From Litomosoides sigmodontis (Eukaryota; Nematoda; Chromadorea; Rhabditida; Onchocercidae), in NCBI GenBank assembly GCA_963070105.1, contig OY718805.1:9514652-9578651 (forward strand): a DNA stretch of 64,000 bases. The letters run 5' to 3'. Below, in pieces: positions 1 through 11,238 of the stretch; position 1 is the stretch's first letter, and each line of letters starts with the position of its first letter. The notes under the pieces are model-generated. The model was given only the letters and a program-made list of their open reading frames with translations. It was not told the DNA's origin and made no database searches. The translations under genes were made by a program, and so were the position numbers.

Positions 1-168
1 CAGTACTATCCTCGCTTATGTGAAAGATAGCATTTAGTTGACAGTTTTTCACCGTTATGGCATTTGTAATTCAGTGTCGATGATATGAAATGTAGCTGTC
101 CCAGTCTCACCAGAACTAGATATGATTGGTGCGTTTTTGTTAACTTGTTTAAAAGGCAGGAATTTAAG

Positions 169-232
169 ATATGGTGCTCAGTGTTATCGAAAGAATGTGG
201 AACATCGAAAGCGATTTGAACATCCAGAATGA
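169..232 (+). CDS. Last exon of a PBZ-type (PAR-binding) zinc-finger protein, partial
   Basis: The frame starts with Tyr-Gly after the acceptor TTTAAG and ends at TGA 230-232. It reads YGAQCYRKNVEHRKRFEHPE. The spacing C-x6-H-x5-H and the core CYRKN match the PBZ finger of APLF, CHFR and SNM1A, which binds poly(ADP-ribose) at DNA damage or mitotic checkpoints. The first zinc cysteine should sit two residues upstream, in the preceding exon, because the open frame before position 169 supplies none. The stop follows the finger directly, so the finger is C-terminal, as in CHFR and APLF. The rest of the gene lies in 1-168 or left of the window and I did not find its exons. The motif is seen in the sequence; which PBZ protein this is remains unknown. 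Confidence 0.6.
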
Positions 233-1077
233 GTTGATCGTTTGGGAAAATGTACAAGCTCCTTCACGGCTTTATTTTTATCTTTATCATTGTGCAATTT
301 TTAATGTATCCGCTAGTTGCTTAATATATGCATATGATTCACGGCGAAAGCTTGGATTGAAACCGATTTTTATTATGGGAGGAAAAATTGAATCAGTCTA
401 TTTTTGTGAGTTTGTTTGAAACACAAAGTCATCAAATATGAACCTTGAAAACTGTGAAGTTCTCATTTGATTGGTAAGTAGCAGGGAGGTGAAAGCTTTT
501 TTGAAGATTACTTCATATGCATTTTTTACTTCTCACAAATAAGCACCACTAATTTTGAGTTCTGGATGTAGGAATTTGTGGCAGTTAATATTCTCTGTGC
601 AATAGCTTTATATTAATTGCTTCAAGTAAGTTTTCGCATTTAATGCTTTCATATCCATAGCTTATACATTTTATTTTATTGTTTTTCCAACAACTTCATT
701 TCAGTGTCACTTTCATATTTGTATGAACCTTTTTTTTTACTGGGATTTTTAAAATTTCTGCTAATAGCAGTTAGTAGTTGCATTGCGATTGTTGATTAGT
801 GAACGAATTTTGTTGCATGATCATTTCGTAATCTAGAAAATGGAAATCAATTTAAAAATTTTTCTGGAGTTAAAATTTTAACAGTTTTATTACGTTTGTG
901 GAGGATGTGAGGAAGAGGATGAAAGATTCTTGCAAGGTGATCTGGAATGAATGATCGCTAAATTTAGATCTCAGTTTCAAATCTGACGATCGGAAATTGG
1001 GATGTTGTTTTAATCAAGAAATGAAATGCTTTTATTGCAAATAAAGTTTCAGTTACATATAAATAACAATTAAAAAT
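233..1077. other. Intergenic region between two converging genes
   Basis: No convincing coding frame. It should hold the 3' ends of the + strand PBZ gene and the - strand C2-domain gene. AATAAA occurs on both strands near 1029-1045, where each could serve as a poly(A) signal. Confidence 0.5.
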
Positions 1078-2525
1078 TTATTTGATAAAACTGGTCGTGG
1101 ATGTTAACGTGTGCCATGCCGAAAATGAGGTATTTGGTACGTTGAATACTCGTCTCCAGTGCTGTACACCTGCTGAACTTCCCTGTGGACCTATTACAAA
1201 ATGACCAATTTTGTCAGCCTTTTTCGTGTCTTGGTAAGCCTGAAATGTAATAATTTCTCACAGAAAAGTGCAATGTGCACTTGACACTTTACAATTTCAA
1301 TTTCATAGACTACAATTTTTTTTACAATTTTTAATAGGTTTAAACAATTTCTTCCTCGAAAAGCTACACATGCATGATAAACCAACTTATTGTCAATATG
1401 TTAGCAGTTTTTAACAGCTAGTTATTACAAACTGGAAAGATAGTAAGAGAGATATATCTCTACCTTCCATCACTCCTCCGTAATGCGTCTATCCATTTTT
1501 TTAACTATTAACTGAGCTAACATTTTACGTATATTCTATGTGTAATTCTTCTCAATTTCAAAAATTAGAAAAAATTTTAAGAAAAAAACCTTAATGAGAA
1601 GATTGACATCTTTGGAATAAAACAACGCGAAAGGCACATTGAATTCCATTGTTTGCTTGAAATAAGTAATTGATGCTAGACGCTTACTGATTGTTTCATA
1701 TTTCTCCAATATCTTGCAATTCTGTAGCAATTCTGCAGTGAGAAAAACATCTGCAAAAATTTAGATTTCTTTCTTTTCCTCCAATTTGTTAGAAATTGCA
1801 TCCTTACAGTTTGCTAATGAAAGGACTGAGGGGAAAATCAATTAAATCGCAGTTAGAAGTGAAAAACTGCATTTAATTTAATATTTAACTGGTCGTATAT
1901 CCATAATTATCCAATTTTCATAAAAAAAGGAGCTAAAATATCTAACGAATAGAAAAGAAATCAAACTTCAAGCTATATGTAAAACTTTTACTTGAAATTT
2001 TAGATGAAAAATGTAAATAATACCGTACCGTAACTTTGCCTCCCTTCTACAACATCTTTCACTTGAATCAGATCAACAATTAGCTTATTGCTTATAGGAT
2101 AATATCGTAATGTCACCAATACCTTTCCAGCATTATTCTATAAATTTTTGTACAAAATAAATGCCACAAAACACATACCAATTATTTTACTTTTATGCTA
2201 AAAACAATAATAACCATAAATGTCATGAAATCATTTTGCCACTATGATACATTAATTTAATTAATAAATTGAATCGTTAACCCGTGAGTGATGATGATGT
2301 TGCAGATGAAGTGGTGCTGTACGTTGCATACGTTGCCATATCGATGGTGGCGCACACGTTGTTCGATTCACGTTCGATATTGCTGGTAGTAAGGTGGTTG
2401 CACGGAACAGATTCTCATCACTATCTTTTTGCAGCAAATGCATAAACATTGATATGACATTTACTGAATCCATATCCTCTCCTTCACAAATGAAACATTT
2501 CATTTGATTATCATTTAACAATTCA
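1078..2525 (-). CDS. Synaptotagmin-like C2B-domain protein (one internal exon unresolved)
   Basis: Exons read on the - strand: 2525-2282 (ends HHHHSR), 2137-2029 (GKVLVTLRYYPISNKLIVDL), 1732-1590 (contains TMEFNVPF and DVNLLIK) and 1190-1078 (GVQHWRRVFNVPNTSFSAWH, then stop). Donor and acceptor phases agree between the first three. The order of motifs follows a synaptotagmin C2B: first strand with a YxP turn, the central N/T-x-x-F-x-V-P strand, and the terminal HW...WHxL helix and strand. The loop-1 aspartates (normally SDPYVK) are replaced by an EGRQSY-like stretch, so calcium binding looks lost, at least in that loop. The join 1590 to 1190 is out of phase, so a short exon between them was missed. 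No C2A domain or transmembrane helix is visible. Family known; role inferred as membrane trafficking. Confidence 0.65.
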
Positions 2526-2623
2526 CTGATATATATATGTGTTGTTAGCTAAGTGTAATTTCATCATACGTCTACGTCATAATCATTACACATCTGTCAC
2601 GTGCGCATATTAACAACGATGCA

Positions 2624-3010
2624 TCAATGAATGAATTGAATGATGGAAGAGATTTCCTCGAACAAATGTTTTCCTTTTTCTTTTTTGGCTTTTTTTTTAA
2701 AGTTTAAGCTTAAGATGTTAGCTGTTTTGTCATTCTTTTTTTTTTGAATTATATTGATAGGTTTGATGGAATTTTCATTCTGATGAAATATACTTTTGTG
2801 AGGTAGCGGTGAAACGCTGCTTTTCCTACATGAAAATTTTGGTGCAGTAATTAATCCACGACGATGCGCTAATGACAGAGATCGAGCACCACGTTGAATG
2901 TTATTATTATGATGGATGCGTCTATGATGCGTTGAATCGACATTCCATCGATTCTGTTGAAAGTTTAGGAAACTACGCATCAATGAACGATTTAATGTAT
3001 GGCTATCCAT
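2624..3010 (-). CDS. Possible first exon of the C2-domain gene
   Basis: An open frame of 128 codons starts at ATG 3010, seven nt after an ATATTTCAG acceptor (3018-3026), the usual layout for a trans-spliced first exon. The product is rich in Ser, Arg, His and Asn with no recognised domain. It lies just upstream of the C2-domain exons on the same strand. I found no donor in the phase needed by the acceptor at 2525, so it may be joined through a missed exon, or be a separate gene. In that case the C2 gene could instead start at the in-frame ATG near 2506. Confidence 0.35.
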   Translation of the reverse strand: MDSHTLNRSLMRSFLNFQQNRWNVDSTHHRRIHHNNNIQRGARSLSLAHRRGLITAPKFSCRKSSVSPLPHKSIFHQNENSIKPINIIQKKKNDKTANILSLNFKKKAKKEKGKHLFEEISSIIQFIH

Positions 3011-3017
3011 TAATTAG

Positions 3018-3026
3018 CTGAAATAT
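3018..3026 (-). promoter_or_regulatory. Candidate trans-splice acceptor
   Basis: ATATTTCAG on the - strand, seven nt before the ATG at 3010. No in-frame exon is needed upstream, so it is read as a spliced-leader acceptor. Confidence 0.4.
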
Positions 3027-4936
3027 TTCTTTTATTTTTAATTAAATTATTTAAATTAATTAATAAATATTGGAAATTTTTTATAGAGCACCACTGCCCA
3101 CTCATCGTATTGTACTTCACGAAGAAAAGCTGTTACTTTATGATGAACCAAAAAAAAGGGAACTAAAATAAGCAGTAGTCTAAAAAATTAGCCTACAACA
3201 TGATGACATTATTTGATCACAAAATCAGACAACACAAAATTATTCATGGCAAATTTAAAATTTTGATATTATCTTTTTATCAATAAAAAATATATTAGTA
3301 AATGAGAAAAAAAAAAGAAATATTTTAAAGACGACAACTTAACAGTTATTATGAATGAGAAATCAATCAATAAGATTAATCAGTCAACTTTTATTACAGT
3401 TAAGTGGAAGGAAAGGTTAGCTTGAAATATTATTAAAATATTAAATTTCTTAACTCCAAATTCTCGTCACCATTCTAATTTGCTTATTACATGATTAGCT
3501 AGCAAAAATTTCTGCATTTTTTTTCTCGTTGGACGGTTTGAATAAGCGTGAAAATTTGAATGGGGGCGGTTTGGTTTGATTGTGTCGAAATTTCGACTTC
3601 ATAATGTTACAACTATCAACACTGCTTTTAGAGCTGCTGCAATTAGCGCAAAGGAAGTGAGAAATTGAAACAAAAACAATTCTTAGCGGCAAAACAAAGA
3701 GCATAATTGCAATATCAAAAGTTAAAGTTAAAGTTGGCAAATTAAGAAGCTAAAACAACATTGAGTAAAACGGTGGATTAAAAATTGGAAGGTGAAGGGT
3801 AGGTTGAAGAAGGCAAAGAGTATTTCATCAATTACTACAGGTAATGAGTAATTTGAAGCAGTTAAATTCAACTCTTACTTTCACCAACAACAATTATCAA
3901 CTATCAATGGTTTAAGCGTACGTGTAATTAATTATCTGATATATTCAACAATTAATTAATATATGTAATGCAAAATATCCATATGTGAAAAAGAGGAAAG
4001 AAAGGACTGAATTTAAAACAGAATGACTTAATGGAGGAAAATAAGTGCAAAAATGTACTATCATTTTCAATTTAACACATACGTATTCTAAGTATTAAAT
4101 ATCAAAAAGTATTCGATTGCTGTAGAATTGTTTATTTTAAAGTTTTTTTACAGTTGAAATTTTTAGAATCCGAAACTTTTTGTCGTTACAAACAAAAATG
4201 TACCATTTGTTTTCTTCTCTCTCTTTTAGGTTCTATCGTTGGACAATATTGGAATGTAATAAGTGCAAAACTTAATTTAATACCTTTTGTGCATCAGAAG
4301 AATTTTGAATGTTAAAGTGAAATAATTTCAGCTTTCATTTGTGCAAGGAAAAAAGAAGCAAAACAGCATCAGTTATATTTTTGATTTACCAATGAGCAAT
4401 GATTTAAAGAATTTTTTTTTCTTTTCGAAAAAAAATTTTTATTTCATAATTATAACAAAGTGGGTTAGGTTATTGTAATATTTGACAGCATTTGATTGAT
4501 ATTTTTGTTTACTCCATTAATTTCATCAATTTTATTTCTTGTTTTTTTTTTCCCTTTCCTTCTCCGCTTTTGCAATTTTTCTTGGTGTAAATAACTGAAG
4601 AGCAATTTATTCGAAATAAGAACGAATAAAGCGAAATAAAAAGCATTCCACTAATGCCATAATGATTTTTAAACTTTTTTTAAACCTATCGAATTCTTGA
4701 AATGAGCATATTTCCGCATCAGATGCTTTCTGAAAAATGTTTTTTGCTTCTGCTGAATTATTTTTCCTTTGACTTAGCATTTGTTTAATTAAAAAATTTA
4801 CTTGTTTTACATCCGAACATTTACCTTCATTGTTTTATTTTCATTTGGAACAAACAGTTAGTATCTGATCTCTCCTCCCCACTTTCTCATTAATTAAATT
4901 CGTAGCAAAGAGGACGATGGACGAGCGTTGAGTGAG

Positions 4937-4978
4937 AGGAAGAGAGAGAGAGAGAGAGGGAGAGAGAGAGGGAGAGAA
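4937..4978 (+). repeat. (GA)n tract
   Basis: Interrupted GA dinucleotide repeat with occasional GG. It is one of many purine/pyrimidine tracts outside genes. Confidence 0.9.
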
Positions 4979-5718
4979 AAGAATCCATTTATGCATATTT
5001 AAATAATCAGTTTCAGTGTGCTTACAATTTTCAATTGCACTGTTGAATTTGTTAGAGTTATTAAGAGTAAAGGTCAGCAAATTGAGGTGATATTTCAGAT
5101 GATCGATTTACAATCAGTAATTTACCTTGTCGTATCCGAACTTCTAGAAAAGTCGGAATTTAACTAAATACTAAATTATAATCAATTTTCCATTTCGAAC
5201 TTGCTACGTGAAACGATAAAGAAGTTCGGCTAGTAAGTCAAATATTAAAGGTTAAATTTTATTTTGCATTCAGTTTAATTGATAGCTCTAATTGTGTTTT
5301 TGTATCAGATAGATGAAGCTCATCTCGAATTGTATGATTCGAGTATATAAGCTAATAGGAAAGCTTGCTATGTGAAAAACTCAAAAGAACTATTGTGAAA
5401 TTAATTGTATTTCAACTAAATAGGTTCCGCTCTTTCATCACTTTTTTTTTAAAGCATATAACATCAGTGATGAAAGAAAAAGGTGAAGAAAAAAAATTGG
5501 AAAGTGATTTCTCAATGAAATGTTGGAGAAAAACATTTTTGAATTTTTTTGATTTTTTTTATTTCTTGCAAAAGGATAATTTGTGAAATAGAGAAATTGT
5601 GAAAGAAAATTAGGAAAGAATAAAATGCTTTTAGCGATACCGATTACTCATATACTGTCATTTAATTCCCTGAGGAAGTAAAGATCGAATATCACTTCGA
5701 AATAAATAAGCACTACAC

Positions 5719-5762
5719 TTTCTCTTTCTCTCTCCCTCTCTCTCTCTCTCTCTGTCTCTCCT
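5719..5762 (+). repeat. (CT)n tract
   Basis: Nearly pure CT dinucleotide repeat. Further CT-rich stretches follow at 5.9 kb. Confidence 0.9.
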
Positions 5763-8700
5763 CTTTACGTGATATTTGTGAGAAATGAAAAATTCTCAAA
5801 AATTTAATTTTGCAAGAATTTTTCATTAAATTAATTAGCGGAATGAAGCAAAATTTATGCTGATCTTCTCCTATCTTCCCCATCAATTTTAAGCTCGTCC
5901 TTTCTCTCCTTCCCTCTCTTTCTTCCACCCTCTTCCCTTCAGAGCCATATTTTTCATCCATAGTTGTAGGAATGAGTTGTTTAAAAGAGAATCAGTTTTT
6001 GCGTTAGTAAACTCAATTTTTAGATTAACTTCTTCAGCACAATGTGGTGAATTTATTTTTAGTTCAAAAATTAAAATTTTTTCCTAAATAAATTTTGTCA
6101 TTTGAAAGTTACGAAATAAGTGCTTCAACGTAGGCCATCTAAATTTAATCATTTATTCAATGAAAGCAAGAAAGATTGACGCACAAACACTTCGCTTATT
6201 TTTTTTGGCTTCTTTTGGAAAGATTTAGTTTGAAATCAGCGAAAGCCTGAAATATTAATGAGAGAAACTTCAATGAAATTCATAAAAGCAATTAAAGCTA
6301 TTTTCTCTTTTACGTGTTCGCTAATTAATTAATAAACGTGACGTCTTTGAATTTGACAATAAAATTTACCAGCCAAACTATTGTATTACTTAAGTCTTTT
6401 AACTATTACTTGCCTCCTTCTTCCGCACTTTCACTTCAAAATGAACTTTTTCAGGCAATTTATTTGGACAGACTAATCAGAAATTAAGGAAATAGCTAAA
6501 TGATTTAAAAATATGATCGTTTGAAACACGCCGCAATGATAGCAATAATATTTGCAAAAAAAAAGATTAGAAATATGACAAACGGATGAAGTGCATCCAT
6601 CGACCGACACCAGCAAAGAAAGTGATTACGATAATTATCAAATAATCATAATCATTATCACTATCATAGTAAGATAGCGATGAGGAATGGAGAGGGAAGA
6701 CGATGCACAACAATTAAAACTAGCTAAAATGAAAATAACAATAGCAATGATTATCATGCTTGCAACGTTAGTGGCGTAATTATGATAAGAGTGATAATGA
6801 TAGTGATAACGATGAAAACAGTGATAACACTGATGCATATTTTCTGCTTCAAGGAAAGAAATGTGATCACAAATATTTTTTTCCTTTGTTTATAAATTAT
6901 TTATGAAAATTTGAATTTAATTACCTAGCAGTGATAGTGATGATTTTAGTACAGGATGACTTATCACATCGAAATCAATTCCTGCAAATTTCACGCCAAA
7001 TATCACAGTTGCAAGCAATTCCATTAACTGATAATTAAATTTTTTTTTCCTTTCTTTTGCAATGAAAGCTAAAATTAATCTAAGACAAATGGAAAATAGT
7101 AAGAGTTTTTAGTCTAAGCTAAAAAAATTTCGTTCATAAAGTACGCAATAATAAAACTGAAAAGGAAAAAGTAATTTACAACTTTTTTTTTTCTGGAAAT
7201 TTAAAGAGCGAGGAGAATTGTTGATTGATGGATGATGGAAGTTGATGAATCAAATTTTGATCCGTAAAGGATGCAACTTGAGGGGTTGCTAAGTGTGCGA
7301 AACATCTGAATGCGCTAAATTCATTGATGGAAAAGAAAACTGAGCGAACGGCAAATGAGCCAAATTGAGCCAAATGACGCTATCAGTACGGCAATTGAAA
7401 TTTGATTTAAAAATGAAAAGCAATTTGTGGGAAAAGAAAGAGAGCATGAAATGTTGATTGTCATCAAATGCTATCAAATTTTGAGCGAAGCTAAAGTAGA
7501 TCGTTCATTAAATCAATTCTTTAGGTTTAAATTTCATTTCTTATTTTATAAATTTAACTGTTCAACATTATAACGCAAATTAATAAAATGTAAATTGCAG
7601 AAAATTTGCGTAACATTTGCCAAAACTATTTTTGGCTGTTGAAAACTTACTAGTAAAACTTTGATCAAGTTAGGCTGAAGTGATCGATGAAAGAGTGTTT
7701 CATTTACAATTTCTTAAAATATATCAATTAAGGAAAAAGGCTTCTTTTTCGGAGTGTTATTTGTTTCTATAAATTTTAAAACAAATTTGTGTAAAATTAT
7801 TGAAGGTAATACTGGATAAGGTGGAACAGAATTTGACGCTACGGACATTTCTATTCAATAAATTTATTTTGCTGACCGGTAAGCTACGAAAAAATGGTCA
7901 GCAACAAATTTCAATTATTAACAAAGGCGAAAAAAAATTTCAAGAAGTAGCCTTTTTATTCAATCAATACATTTTGAGAATTTTAGAAAGTATATGAAAT
8001 CTTAAAGGTCATTTTTGTGAGCACATGAGAAATTCATTTCTCGAAATGTTAAATTCGGTGCTTTTTTAAAAGGACCCGCCACGGTGGCTGCTAAATCATT
8101 TTGCTTTTTCACATTAATAATGGAAATAGTTTTTTGTAAAGAAAACAAACAAAATTATTAAAGCACTAAAACACCCTTTTTGACCGATGTTTGAGTGAAT
8201 TTCTTTTGGAAAAATTTCAAAAAAAAAACAGAATGAATTAATTTCAAACGATGCAAATGACATAAATGATGAAATGTAGTTAATTTTTACAAATTAACAA
8301 GCAATTTGCGAAGTTGTTCATGAGGAGGAAGAAGAGGTAATGTTTGAAATTTTCGAAGCAAATCGACTGCGACGATCGACGGGTGAAATGAGAGAGATGA
8401 AAGAAGCTTCCTTTTTTGAAATATCAAGATATAAAATCGACAAGCGCAAAACTGATTATTTCCACGATTTTTTTTTATTTCTTTTACGGCTAACAATCTT
8501 CTGTTGTAACTTGCCATAAATCAAAAATATAATTTTAGAAAAAATTTTCGATTTTCGATTAAAATTAATTGGATCGGAAATCAAGAGTAATTTAGGCGTT
8601 TGAAAATTTTGCTACCAACACTATCCGTATAATTTCATGAATTGAACACCAAGAAAAAGGAATGAATTGGATTAATAAATTATTGAAGAATGGAAAATGT

Positions 8701-8800
8701 AGTTTGACAAGTTATAATTAATTTCTCTAAAATTTAAAAAAAAATGATGGTGAAAAATTTTTCATCACTATATTGCCTGACGGATGGATGGCTTGCTGGT

Positions 8801-8905
8801 GGATACGATTTGAAACTCTGTTGGATATGATTTGAAACTATTTTAAATATGAGATTTTAACCTATTTTAGATATGATTTGAAGCTGCTCTGAAATGATAT
8901 GAACC
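8801..8905 (+). repeat. Degenerate tandem repeat, about 23-bp unit
   Basis: Variants of GGATATGATTTGAAAC recur near 8801, 8823, 8846, 8870 and 8892, spaced 22-24 bp. Copies differ by several substitutions. No coding frame runs through them. Confidence 0.6.
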
Positions 8906-10614
8906 GTACTATTACATATGCAAATTGAATCGTACTTCGGCTAATTCTAGCCTATCCATTGTAAAATTTTATGCTTAAAATGCAAAATACACTAGAGACA
9001 ATTGATTAAATTACCATTAATTTAATTAGCTTGTAAAAATTAAGTAAATTATTTCTTGCGTGTGAAAAATTGATGTAAATTCGCATTCAATGAGTTATTG
9101 AAGAAATGCCATTTGCAAATTTTTCACATTAAAAAAATGAACAAGTTGATGTAAGACATTTGTTATAGTTCAATTAATATCAACGTACTGAAAAGACATT
9201 TTATAAATAAATTTATTTATGAGCTTTTTTTTGCTTTTTAAATTAGCTAATAAATTTGAGCATTGTTATTCGGTAATTCACTACTCAACTAATTTTTAAT
9301 TTACATTATGAATTTGAAATTCTCTTTTTCACACAGAGCAAATAGCAGTGAGTTAGTGCAAAATTAAAATTTCTTCAATTTTTTAAAGTTTTATATTTAA
9401 TTTAGTTGTTTAGTTAGGCAGTTGTTTTATCAAAAATTTTAAATTGTCCAAATTTCTTTTAAGGCTTTTGACATGTGCAATGCTTACTTGTCTATAATGT
9501 CACTCAGCTAATAAGGCGAAGTTCGACGTTCCGCTCCGACAACGGATGAAAATGGCCGATTGGTTTTTCATTTTTGTTTTTGTGACAAAGTGTAGTTAAA
9601 CGTGAAACGTGCAAAATTTTCATTTTCAATTGCGAAGCCAAAAACTGAAGAGAAACCAATTGGATTCGTTGATTTGTTAACTGTCAAATTTTTAAATTTT
9701 CTCTCTTCAAAAAACTTTTCAATTTTTCGTTTTTTTAAAAAATCTACTTTGAAATTGTGCGTAAAACATAGCATTCGTGCACAGAGCAACGCAAAAATAT
9801 TATTGAGACAATTCATTTCAATTGCAAATTGATAATTTGCAAAAATCGTAAAAATAAATATTGCAAAAGCTCTGTTAATTTCACAACAATTAATTCCTCT
9901 TCCTAAACAAAAAGAAGTCCATTTTAACCTTTGAAAAAGCATTCGTAAAAAACTTTTCAAATGTATGCTTTGTATCAATTCATATATCTTTTCCTTCCTC
10001 TCGCTACCTCCTCCTCCGCCTTTCCATTGTATTTCCTCGTCCCTTCCTTTATTTCATATGCGACAAAAAAAAAGAAAACAATACTTCAAAATTTTTGACA
10101 GTTAACTCCTACCTTCTTAGCAGTGCCATTATTCTTTCAGGCATTTCGCAAAGCAAAATCATTTTTGCGAAATAGCTGAACATTGAGTGCTCCCATCATT
10201 CCTCCTCCTTCTCTCTCTCCCATTTTTCACTCTTCCTCCTCTCTTTCGTTGCTTCTCTTCTTCTTCCACTTCACATCCTACAAAATATCAAATGTAAAAC
10301 ATTGAAAATTGAATTGAAATATTTGAAAATGAGAAATAAGCGAAATTCCCGTCCAAGTTGTGTTGTTCTTTTTCTCCCATCGATAATTTGATGCTAATTG
10401 CTTGCAATTGCAATGCTGCGAATTTTTCACAGGAAAATACTCTCGCGTTTTTTTTTCTTTTTGTGTCCGCTTTCCTCAGAAGGAATGGATTGGCTTCGTT
10501 GAATGAAAAGTTTTGAAATAAAAATAAATTTGAAAAGTTCATGTGGTAGTGAAGTATCTATCTACCGTCCGAGTGTTGCTGTTCCCATTGGTGATAGCTG
10601 CAAACAGTTTCCTT

Positions 10615-10760
<146 letters not shown>

Positions 10761-11181
10761 GTACACACATACAGATATGTATTCGTTTTCTTAATAAAAT
10801 TTTTCAAAAAAATTTTCCACCTGTACACCTCTCTTTCTCTCTCTCTCTCTCTTTGTTCTTATCAAAGTTATATTTTAATTAAATAAAATATGAAACAAGC
10901 AATTTACAAAGTAGCAAAATAAAATGAATATACGATGTGTGTGTGTGTGTTCCTTTTTGTAAACGATTCAAGAGATCTCCATTATTTTCCTCTCTCTCTC
11001 TCTCTCTAACCCTCTCTCCCTGTCTCTAACTTTTCACTTAAATTTATTTAATTGAGATTTAAATTAGTTTTTTCAAAATAGCAAATAAGTTCAGCTTTAC
11101 TTTTGAGTTCTTAATTAAATTATTAATTGAGCGTGTGCAAAGATTTTATACACGTGCGTCTGTGTGTGTATGTGTGTATAA

Positions 11182-11238
11182 AGGAGAGAGAGAGAGACAG
11201 GGACAGAGACAGAGATAGAGAGAGAAAGAGAAAGAGAT
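11182..11238 (+). repeat. (GA)n tract after a TG-rich stretch
   Basis: TG-rich DNA (11158-11180) followed by GA repeats with CAGGGACAGAGA-type interruptions. Similar CT tracts lie at 10.98-11.03 and 11.57-11.61 kb. Confidence 0.85.

Noticed and set aside
171..419. 82-codon + frame and 83-codon - frame at the left end
   Set aside because: They overlap the PBZ exon in other frames; only the PBZ frame matches a known domain.
1194..1385. 63-codon - frame just upstream of the last C2 exon
   Set aside because: Its reading frame does not continue the C2B pattern and no acceptor fits. It is probably intron, though the missing exon must lie between 1191 and 1589.
6638..6838. His/Tyr and Ile/Met rich frame on the - strand
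   Set aside because: Produced by GATAA/TTATC-type trinucleotide-rich DNA; no splice sites or known motif.
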